Positions 1 to 5,583 of a DNA stretch of 5,583 nucleotides are shown piece after piece; the stretch's first letter is position 1, and each line of letters starts with the position of its first letter. Source of the DNA: Sulfurovum sp. (GTDB lineage: Bacteria; Campylobacterota; Campylobacteria; Campylobacterales; Sulfurovaceae). Where the stretch lies: NCBI GenBank assembly GCA_020721385.1, contig DYMW01000026.1, positions 12,419-18,001 on the forward strand. The letters are read 5' to 3'. Below the pieces are notes generated by a model. That model worked only from the letters and a program-made list of their open reading frames with translations, was not told where the DNA came from and did not search any database. Both the position numbers and the translations under genes were made by a program.

Positions 1-5
1 AAGGT
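1..5 (+). promoter_or_regulatory. Ribosome binding site of the TolC-family gene
   Basis: AAGGT lies 6 nt before the ATG at 11 and fits a Shine-Dalgarno sequence. It supports that ATG as the true start, as does the signal peptide that begins there. Only ten bases precede the gene, so the promoter and any operator or upstream regulator gene lie outside the window. Confidence 0.6.
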
Positions 6-10
6 CTATA

Positions 11-1396
11 ATGATTTTAAAAAAATCTCTTATTCTTGTTGTTGTGTCACTCTTCTCTAGCACACTTCTTCTACAAGCTGAAGATGGCAATAATTTGACC
101 AATCTCTCATTAGAGCGTGCGTTAAGTATTATGGAACAAAACAACTTAGAGTTGAAAATTTCAAAATTTAATGAACAAATAACAGCCCATGAAGCCAACA
201 TTGCCAAAGGCAATAATTATGGTAAATTGGATTTGAAAATGCAAGCCCTTCGTTCTAATGATGCAGGAAATGTATTTGGATTTAAATTGAAAAGTAGAGA
301 AGCCAGTTTTGGTGATTTTGGATTTAATGAATTTGATATGTCAGGACAAACCAATCCACTACCTGTTCAACCAAAAGATTTAAACTATCCTGATACAAGA
401 AATCACTTTCAAAACACATTAACCTATATGGTACCACTTTACACTGGTGGGAAATTAGACCAATATGGGAAAATCACCAAAGCCCTTCAAACCATGAGCC
501 AATTGGATACTTCTAAACTGCTCAATGAAAAGATTTTTCAAACCACCAAAACATTTTACGACATCTCTTTGATTGATCAATACATTCATAACTTAAGCAA
601 CATTGTCAACAATGTGAGTAAACTGGAAAATATTGTTGGAAATATGAAAAGTGAAGGTTTTGCTAAAGATATTGATGAACTTGAAGTAAAATCAAGAAAA
701 TCAGAAGCAGAAAGTATGTTAACCCAAGCCAACTACAACAAAGTATTGGCCTATCAATATCTCTCTTTTTTACTGAATAAAAATGTAACTTCCATTGAAC
801 CAATCAATACGTTGGCACCCATTCCTCATGTTGAAAAAGAGGAGATTTATCAAAACAATATCGATATCCAAAAAGCAAAACTTGGATTAAAAATCACCGA
901 AATGGCGATTCGACTTCAAGAAGCAAATTTTTTACCAACCATTGGTGCTTTTGGAGAATATGGCTCTGCAGATAATCAAGCATTTAATGATTTTATAGAT
1001 AAAGATTTCTATACCGTTGGTGTACAATTGGAGTGGAACCTTTTTAATGGTGCAATGGATAAAGAAAATTTAAATAAAGCAAAAATTGAAAACATGAAAG
1101 TCCATGAACAAATTCAACTTGCCAAAGATGGTATCTGTCTACAAACACGCAAACTGCTCACCGAAGTCAAGAGTAAAGATGCGGAAATAACCAGTTTGGA
1201 AACACAACTTGATTTTGCTACCAAAGTATATGAAAACTACCAAAAACGTTACCAAGAAGGTATCAGTTCTATCTCTGATGTGCTGATTAAACAATCCAAA
1301 GAGCTTGAAGTTCTTTTGAAACTTTTAACAGCTAAAAATGACCGTAATGCCAAAGTCTTTGAACTGACAAGTATTATCAATGAAGAAGGAATATAA
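11..1396 (+). CDS. TolC-family outer-membrane efflux channel
   Basis: This is the probable outer-membrane duct of the pump; a trimer would form a beta-barrel in the outer membrane and an alpha-helical tunnel across the periplasm. The 461-residue length is normal for the OEP/TolC family. Residues 1-23 form a signal peptide (two Lys, a hydrophobic core, likely cleavage after Gln-Ala at 22-23). No lipobox Cys is present, so it is TolC-like rather than OprM-like. The two internal repeats of the family are visible. The first (about 31-255) carries the strand and turn 'VPLYTGGKLD' at 141-150. The second (about 283-458) carries 'WNLFNGAMDKENLNKAK' at 342-358. Each is followed by long coiled-coil helices. 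The C-terminal part 'YQEGISSISDVL' (414-425) is the usual helix break of the family. An insertion rich in Gly, Phe and Asp at about 85-130 sits where the barrel strands and extracellular loop belong. The stop codon overlaps the adaptor start, which ties the gene to this pump. The family call is secure; the substrate is unknown. Confidence 0.93.
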   Translation: MILKKSLILVVVSLFSSTLLLQAEDGNNLTNLSLERALSIMEQNNLELKISKFNEQITAHEANIAKGNNYGKLDLKMQALRSNDAGNVFGFKLKSREASFGDFGFNEFDMSGQTNPLPVQPKDLNYPDTRNHFQNTLTYMVPLYTGGKLDQYGKITKALQTMSQLDTSKLLNEKIFQTTKTFYDISLIDQYIHNLSNIVNNVSKLENIVGNMKSEGFAKDIDELEVKSRKSEAESMLTQANYNKVLAYQYLSFLLNKNVTSIEPINTLAPIPHVEKEEIYQNNIDIQKAKLGLKITEMAIRLQEANFLPTIGAFGEYGSADNQAFNDFIDKDFYTVGVQLEWNLFNGAMDKENLNKAKIENMKVHEQIQLAKDGICLQTRKLLTEVKSKDAEITSLETQLDFATKVYENYQKRYQEGISSISDVLIKQSKELEVLLKLLTAKNDRNAKVFELTSIINEEGI

Positions 1397-2202
1397 TGAA
1401 AAAATTAACACCAACATTGCTACTATGGTTGCTTTTAGGAGCAACTTCCCTCTCTGCCATTGAACTTGAATTAAGTGGTTCTGTTATCTCTGACAACCAA
1501 AAGATGATTACCAGTCGATATATGGGTATTGTCAAAAAAATGTTGGTAGCAGAAGGTGATATTGTTAAAAAAGATGAAATACTCTATGAGATTGACTCTA
1601 AAGAAATTGATTCCAAAGAAGAGCAAGTAAACTTAGCAATTTCACAAGCACAACTTGCTTTACAGATGAATAAAAATCAATATTCAAACATTCTTTTAAA
1701 CCTTGGACGATACCAAAGACTTTTTCAAAAAGGGATGGTTTCAAAATATGAGTTAGAGAACCTACAACTCGGTGCTAAAAACATGAATGATATGGTAGCC
1801 ATCGCTTCTAAGCAAGTTGAACAAGCCAAAGCGATGAAAGAGGAAGTCATGAACCAATACAACTACCTCCAACTAAAAGCTCCTAATGATGGGGTTATTA
1901 TTGCCAAACAACTTAGTGTTGGTGAAATGGCCATACCTGGTATGCCTGGGGTTATTTTAACCGATTTAAGTAAATTGAGTGTGGTTGTTGAAATTGCTGA
2001 AAATGATATTAAATTTATGAACTTAGGAAAAGAAGTAAGCGTTACCATTCCATCAATGGGCTTTACCAATGTAGGAAGTATCTACTCTATTATTCCCAAC
2101 TCTAATCCAATGACCCACAAATTTAAAATGAAAATAAAGTTTGATACCAAAGGAAAATCAATTTATCCTGGTATGTATGCCAAAGTTCGTATTAAAGGAT
2201 AA
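1396..2202 (+). CDS. Short periplasmic adaptor (MFP/HlyD family) of an RND pump
   Basis: This is the periplasmic adaptor expected to join the permease to the TolC-like channel. Residues 1-21 are a signal peptide ending Ser-Leu-Ser-Ala, with no lipobox Cys, so it is probably soluble rather than lipid-anchored. The two lipoyl half-motifs are at about 38-68 ('GIVKKMLVAEGDIVKKDE') and 158-190 ('LKAPNDGVI' with 'VGEMA'). They flank an alpha-helical hairpin at about 72-156. The hairpin tip contains Arg105, Leu109 and Ser116, with the spacing of the RLS motif by which AcrA-type adaptors contact TolC. A beta-barrel domain follows from about 192 to the end, closing with 'YPGMYAKVRI'. At 268 residues it is much shorter than AcrA-like proteins (about 370-400), and nothing follows the barrel, so the membrane-proximal domain seems absent. 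The start overlaps the previous stop as TAATG, with GAAGGA 5 nt upstream, suggesting translational coupling. Confidence 0.92.
   Translation: MKKLTPTLLLWLLLGATSLSAIELELSGSVISDNQKMITSRYMGIVKKMLVAEGDIVKKDEILYEIDSKEIDSKEEQVNLAISQAQLALQMNKNQYSNILLNLGRYQRLFQKGMVSKYELENLQLGAKNMNDMVAIASKQVEQAKAMKEEVMNQYNYLQLKAPNDGVIIAKQLSVGEMAIPGMPGVILTDLSKLSVVVEIAENDIKFMNLGKEVSVTIPSMGFTNVGSIYSIIPNSNPMTHKFKMKIKFDTKGKSIYPGMYAKVRIKG
2194..2199 (+). promoter_or_regulatory. Ribosome binding site supporting the GTG start of the RND N-terminal half
   Basis: AAAGGA ends 5 nt before the GTG at 2205 and lies inside the last codons of the adaptor gene. No ATG occurs in frame until codon 44, which is already at the end of TM1, so the GTG is needed to keep the first membrane segment. 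It is the only non-ATG start in the operon. Confidence 0.7.
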
Positions 2203-2204
2203 GC

Positions 2205-3836
2205 GTGGAGATAAAAAAACCCTATGTAGTCAAAGATATTGCTGGTAAATTAGCTGTTGGTTTTCTTAAAAACCCACTCACAGCTGTTTTGGGAATTGTC
2301 CTTCTTGCTTTAGGATGGATTGCCCTTTCAACCATGCCACGAGAAGAAGATCCTCAAATTGCTATTTCTGGTGGAGCTGTTATTGTTGCCATGCCTGGAG
2401 CTACTCCTGCTGAAGTTGAAAATATTATTGTTAAACCATTAGAAAAAAAACTTCGAGAAGTCCGAGGAATTGAACACGTTTATGGTATAGCGATGGACAA
2501 TGTGGGTATTGTTAATGTTATGTACTATATTGGGGAAAACAGAGAAGACTCCAACCTTAAACTCTATGATAAAGTAATGCAAAATATGGATGAGATACCA
2601 AAAGGCGTTATGCAACCGTTAATCAAACCTTTTGATATTGATATTGATATTCCTATTATCACCATTGCCCTGTATAAGAAAGAGGGTTCAAAACTTTCAA
2701 CGGTTGAACTCAATGAAAAAATTAGAACCCTTCAACACAAAATCAATGGCATTGACAATGTTGCCAAAACAACCCTACAAGGGGCTCACAAAGAGCAGTT
2801 TAATGTCGAAGTTGATATGGGAAAACTCTCTGCCTATCACCTCTCTATGGGTCAAATCATGCAAGCCATTCAATCACTAGCCGCCAATGTTCCCAATGTT
2901 AAAGGAAAAACCAATGATGGCAAACTGGTTATTTTTGGTATCTCAAATGCCATAGAGAGTGTTGAAGATGTTAAAAATGTTATGGTTGCCAACTACATGG
3001 GGTCACCTATTTATTTACAAGATGTTGCCAATGTAGAACAAAGTATTGATAAACAAAATTTTCAAGATGCTGACATTGTCTATAGACCTGATGCAAACCA
3101 AAGTAAAGAACTTAGACAAATAAAACCTCAAGTCACCCTTACCGTTGCCAAATTGGCAGGAACAAATGCAGTATTTGTAGCCGAAGATGTTATGGAAATG
3201 ATTAAAGAGCATGATGAGGAATTTAGAAATGAAGGTATCGGATATATTGTAACTCGAAACTATGGGGAACGTGCAGATGAAGCGGTTAATGAGTTGATGC
3301 ACCACTTAGTAATTACGATTATTATTATTGCGGTGATGCTTATTTTTGCATTAGGATGGAGAGAGTCCATTATTGTAACCTTCTCCGTTCCTGCTATTTT
3401 GGCAGTGACACTTTTTATTGCCTATTTATCAGGGCAAACCATGAATAGGATTACACTCTTTGCCTTTTTGCTCTCCTTGGGTCTACTTGTTGATGCTGCC
3501 ATTATTGTTATTGAGAACATTCACCGACACCTTCATGCCCATGATGTTGATGAAAAAGAGATGGATCAACTGCTTATTGAAGCCACAGATGAAGTAGGAG
3601 GTCCTACCAACATTGCCACACTTGCCATTATTATGACCATGATTCCTATGGCATTTGTTGGAGGAATGATGGGCTCATTTATGAAACCTATTCCCTACAA
3701 CGTTCCTGTAGCACTTTTTGCTTCACTCGTTGTTGCCTATATTTTTACACCTTATCTAAGTCTTAAACTCTTAAAAAAACCAGAGCATAAACACAAACAT
3801 CATAGAGATAACAAAGAACATGAAGGGGAGAAATAG
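2205..3836 (+). CDS. RND efflux permease, N-terminal half (TM1-TM6)
   Basis: This is the first half of an inner-membrane, proton-driven RND exporter of the AcrB/HAE type. The 543 residues hold TM1 (about 24-44), the first periplasmic porter loop (45-365) and TM2-TM6 (367-384, 388-409, 415-438, 468-488, 498-521). The motif 'MPREEDPQI' just after TM1, 'PGATPAEVE' at 64-72 and 'IPKGVMQPLIKP' at 131-142 mark the RND porter fold. TM4 reads 'GLLVDAAIIVIENIHRHL': Asp430 matches AcrB Asp407, but the position of Asp408 is Ala431, an arrangement recalling heavy-metal RND pumps such as CusA. The TM5-TM6 segment 'MKPIPYNVPVALFASLVVA' is typical of this branch. The protein ends in a charged, His-rich tail (525-543) in the cytoplasmic linker, where an intact permease would run on into TM7. 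The gene has a GTG start, 2 nt after the adaptor stop. It is half the usual length of about 1040-1100 residues and needs the next gene to complete the pump. The substrate is unknown. Confidence 0.92.
   Translation: MEIKKPYVVKDIAGKLAVGFLKNPLTAVLGIVLLALGWIALSTMPREEDPQIAISGGAVIVAMPGATPAEVENIIVKPLEKKLREVRGIEHVYGIAMDNVGIVNVMYYIGENREDSNLKLYDKVMQNMDEIPKGVMQPLIKPFDIDIDIPIITIALYKKEGSKLSTVELNEKIRTLQHKINGIDNVAKTTLQGAHKEQFNVEVDMGKLSAYHLSMGQIMQAIQSLAANVPNVKGKTNDGKLVIFGISNAIESVEDVKNVMVANYMGSPIYLQDVANVEQSIDKQNFQDADIVYRPDANQSKELRQIKPQVTLTVAKLAGTNAVFVAEDVMEMIKEHDEEFRNEGIGYIVTRNYGERADEAVNELMHHLVITIIIIAVMLIFALGWRESIIVTFSVPAILAVTLFIAYLSGQTMNRITLFAFLLSLGLLVDAAIIVIENIHRHLHAHDVDEKEMDQLLIEATDEVGGPTNIATLAIIMTMIPMAFVGGMMGSFMKPIPYNVPVALFASLVVAYIFTPYLSLKLLKKPEHKHKHHRDNKEHEGEK
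2634..2651 (+). repeat. Triple GATATT hexanucleotide repeat inside the permease gene
   Basis: Three exact tandem copies of GATATT encode Asp-Ile-Asp-Ile-Asp-Ile (residues 144-149) in the first periplasmic loop. Related permeases, as I recall them, have a similar acidic 'IDDVP' segment before a Pro here, so the site is probably a conserved loop drifting through codon repetition. The repeat unit is a multiple of three, so a change in copy number would not shift the frame. Confidence 0.75.
3823..3830 (+). promoter_or_regulatory. Ribosome binding site for the RND C-terminal half
   Basis: AAGGGGAG lies 6 nt before the ATG at 3837, within the last codons of the N-terminal half (Glu-Gly-Glu). It is one of the strongest Shine-Dalgarno matches in the window. 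With the TAG at 3834-3836 touching the ATG, it would allow terminating ribosomes to restart at once. It supports a functional two-gene arrangement over a dead nonsense mutation, although such a string can also arise by chance in Glu/Gly codons. Confidence 0.65.
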
Positions 3837-5528
3837 ATGCATAAATTTGAAAATTTTATCTATTATATATTAGAAACCAAATTCAGAAAAACCTTGGTTA
3901 TTGTCTTAACCATAGTTGCTTTTTTTGCATCACTGTTGATGTTCCCAACCAAAATGGTATTGGCAAAAATGTTACCTGGAAAAAGTGACAACACTTTCTC
4001 TATTTACATCGATACGCCAACGGGAAGTTCTATGGAGCAAACCCAAAAAACAACCTCATGTATTACCAATATCTTAAGAGAAGAAAAAGAAGTAATGCAC
4101 ATGGAACTCTTTTATGGACAAGGTATTCCATTGGATTATGCTGGTCTGGTTAAGGGTTCAAGTATGAAACGTACTGAAAATGTTGCTGAAATCTCTATAA
4201 ATTTAACCGACAAACACCATAGAGATGAACCTTCATTTTTAATAACCCAACGGCTTAGACCCATTATTAATAAAGAGTGTTCATCTATTATTCCAGGTAC
4301 CGTTATTAAATTGGTTGAACAACCCTCTGGACCTCCCACTTTGGCTTCTATCGTGGTTGAAGTCCATGGTCAGAATATCGAACAAAGTAGAAAACTCTCG
4401 GTTGATGTGGGTAATATCTTAGCCAACACCAAAGGATTGGTTGACGTGGATGTCATGAGCGACGATATTTATGATAAATACAAATTGGTTCCAGATATTG
4501 AAAAAATTGCCCGTTCAGGTTTGGGTATTGAACAGGTTAATAACATCTTATATTTGGCATTTGAAGGAATGGCAATCGCCACAAAAAACTCTGAAAATCG
4601 TTCTGAGCAAATTCCAATATTTTTGGTATTAAGTGATGATACCAAACGATTAACTAATGGTAGCGAAGATGCCATTAGAAGTAAACTTGCCTCTTTAAAC
4701 CTTATGAATATGCAAGGAATGATGGTTCCTTTAACCGAAATTGTTGAAATTAAAAAGATTAAATCTACTCCTATGATTATGCATAAAGATTTAGAACGCA
4801 TGATTAATGTTATTGCTGAAACAGACATGGTCTCACAAGTCTATCCTCTATTGGAAGCTAGAGACACAATGTTGGAACATTTTTCTAAAGATTATAATAT
4901 TACCAAAGCAGGTTTTTCCACTTATATGTTTGACCTCTATTTAACCGATAAAAAAAGTGGTGAAAAGTTTCTATTACGTTGGGATGGAGAGATGAAAGTA
5001 ACGCTTGATACCTTCAGAGATTTAGGAGCTGCCTTTATTGCTGCATTGGTATTGATTTTTTTCTTATTGGTTATTTACTATAAAAGTTTCTCATTAAGTG
5101 GAATTATTCTAATTGGTTCATTCCTCTCACTCATTGGGGTAATTGTGGGTCACTGGGTAGCTGATTTGGTTACAGAACAAACCTTCTTTTTAACAGCAAC
5201 CTCTTTGATTGGATTTATTGCTCTTATGGGAATTAGTTCACGAAACTCTCTCCTGCTTATTGACTTCGCAATGGGTTTGATTAATGAACACCATATTGAG
5301 AAAAAACGTGCCATTGCCGTTGCCTCGGCAACCAGAGCCAAACCCATTATGCTCACTGCTGTGGCTATTATCTTGGGATCTGCCCTACTTGCTGGTGACC
5401 CTATTTTTGGTGGTCTTGGTGTGGCACTGATTTCAGGTACAGTCGCTGCTGTTTTTGTATCGCTTCTTTTTGTACCTGTACTCATGGACAACGCTAAAGC
5501 AATGGATAAAAAAGAAGATAATCAATAA
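3837..5528 (+). CDS. RND efflux permease, C-terminal half (TM7-TM12)
   Basis: This is the second half of the RND exporter, 563 residues. After a short amphipathic start come TM7 (about 17-36), the second periplasmic porter loop (37-395) and TM8-TM12 (396-416, 420-440, 451-474, 502-519, 525-548). 'LPGKSDNTFSIYIDTPTGSS' at 46-65 is the usual strand and turn after TM7. 'VEQPSGPPTLASIVVEVHG' at 160-178 matches the Gly-Pro-Pro segment I recall from the PREEDPQI-type RND branch. TM10 reads 'GISSRNSLLLIDFA': Arg469 occupies the position of AcrB Lys940, which pairs with the TM4 aspartates in proton relay. Only two Cys are present (75 and 148), both in the periplasmic loop; the N-terminal half has none. 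There is no signal peptide, and the first residues align with the linker before TM7, so this is a half-transporter and not an independent pump. It follows the first half in the same reading frame with no gap. Together the halves give 1106 residues, the size of a complete RND permease. Confidence 0.92.
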   Translation: MHKFENFIYYILETKFRKTLVIVLTIVAFFASLLMFPTKMVLAKMLPGKSDNTFSIYIDTPTGSSMEQTQKTTSCITNILREEKEVMHMELFYGQGIPLDYAGLVKGSSMKRTENVAEISINLTDKHHRDEPSFLITQRLRPIINKECSSIIPGTVIKLVEQPSGPPTLASIVVEVHGQNIEQSRKLSVDVGNILANTKGLVDVDVMSDDIYDKYKLVPDIEKIARSGLGIEQVNNILYLAFEGMAIATKNSENRSEQIPIFLVLSDDTKRLTNGSEDAIRSKLASLNLMNMQGMMVPLTEIVEIKKIKSTPMIMHKDLERMINVIAETDMVSQVYPLLEARDTMLEHFSKDYNITKAGFSTYMFDLYLTDKKSGEKFLLRWDGEMKVTLDTFRDLGAAFIAALVLIFFLLVIYYKSFSLSGIILIGSFLSLIGVIVGHWVADLVTEQTFFLTATSLIGFIALMGISSRNSLLLIDFAMGLINEHHIEKKRAIAVASATRAKPIMLTAVAIILGSALLAGDPIFGGLGVALISGTVAAVFVSLLFVPVLMDNAKAMDKKEDNQ

Positions 5529-5583
5529 ACAAAAAACTGCTTTACTCCTCTCTAAGTAATACTTCCTGAATGTTTGTGTCAAT
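5529..5583. other. Short region after the operon, no clear terminator
   Basis: These 55 bases follow the last stop. I find no GC-rich hairpin followed by a T-run on either strand. The only inverted repeat is AAGT-AAT-ACTT at 5554-5564, with a 4-bp stem too weak to terminate transcription. The operon may therefore end further downstream or rely on factor-dependent termination. Confidence 0.5.
5542..5583 (-). CDS. Possible C-terminal end of a convergent gene (partial)
   Basis: On the minus strand a frame enters from the right edge, reads IDTNIQEVLLREE and stops at TAA (complement of 5542-5544). The charged, Leu- and Glu-rich ending looks like a normal protein C-terminus and would place a convergent gene 13 nt beyond the operon stop. 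Thirteen codons are too few to identify a family, and an open frame of this length can occur by chance. Confidence 0.3.
   Translation of the reverse strand: MDTNIQEVLLREE

Noticed and set aside
1863..2069. Open frame of 68 codons on the minus strand inside the adaptor gene
   Set aside because: It is antisense to a well-supported gene, has no recognisable motif, and its sequence mirrors the codon bias of the + strand.
2632..2880. Alternative + strand frame of 82 codons inside the first permease half
   Set aside because: It lies in another frame within a clear RND porter loop, has no plausible ribosome binding site and shows no protein-like pattern.
3015..3305. Open frame of 96 codons on the minus strand
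   Set aside because: It is antisense to the porter loop and TM2 start, and its Ile/Phe/Cys-rich product reflects antisense reading of AT-rich codons.
4469..4828. Open frame of 119 codons on the minus strand
   Set aside because: It is a long antisense shadow of the second porter loop, with no domain and no ribosome binding site that I can see.
5150..5491. Open frame of 113 codons on the minus strand
   Set aside because: It is antisense to TM9-TM12. Its Ala/Ser/Ile-rich product is what antisense reading of membrane segments gives.
3837..5528. Second half as an independent SecF-like or pseudogene remnant
   Set aside because: It has all of TM7-TM12, a full-length porter loop and a good ribosome binding site, with no internal stops or frameshifts. 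It is best read as the functional partner of the first half.
5554..5564. Inverted repeat AAGT-AAT-ACTT as a terminator
   Set aside because: The stem is only 4 AT-rich base pairs with a 3-nt loop and no following T-run.
5570..5583. ATG at 5570 as the start of another + strand gene
   Set aside because: No purine-rich ribosome binding site precedes it and only four codons are visible.

Overview
The window holds one compact operon on the + strand for a tripartite RND-type efflux system. The genes are, in order: a TolC-family outer-membrane channel (11-1396), a short periplasmic adaptor of the membrane-fusion (MFP/HlyD) family (1396-2202), and an inner-membrane RND permease carried on two consecutive reading frames (2205-3836 and 3837-5528). 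The DNA is AT-rich, with A/T-ending codons, many Lys/Asn/Ile residues and strong purine-rich ribosome binding sites. This style suggests a low-GC Gram-negative bacterium, most plausibly Campylobacterota (Arcobacter, Sulfurimonas or Sulfurovum type). That assignment is an inference from composition and gene style, not from a marker gene.

The genes are packed without spacers. The channel stop overlaps the adaptor start (TAATG), the adaptor stop lies 2 nt before a GTG start, and the first permease half ends in a TAG followed directly by the ATG of the second half. Each start has an AAGG/GGAG-like Shine-Dalgarno sequence 5-6 nt upstream. The promoter must lie before base 1. The last 55 bases contain no clear terminator and may include the C-terminal end of a convergent gene on the minus strand.

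The inferred mechanism is proton-driven uptake of substrate by the two permease halves, which together have the usual 12 membrane segments and two periplasmic porter loops. The substrate is passed through the adaptor hairpin to the TolC-like duct and out of the cell. The permease resembles the HAE-type RND branch with the 'PREEDPQI' motif after TM1 and the 'SGPP' motif in the second periplasmic loop. To my knowledge the substrates of that branch are poorly defined, so no substrate is assigned.

The most notable features are: (1) the permease is split exactly in the cytoplasmic linker between TM6 and TM7 by an in-frame TAG, with both halves in the same frame and a good ribosome binding site for the second; (2) the TM4 and TM10 proton-relay positions read Asp-Ala and Arg, instead of the Asp-Asp and Lys of AcrB; (3) the adaptor is only 268 residues and seems to lack the membrane-proximal domain, although it keeps the Arg-Leu-Ser motif for TolC docking. 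The system looks like a variant of a known pump type rather than an entirely new system.
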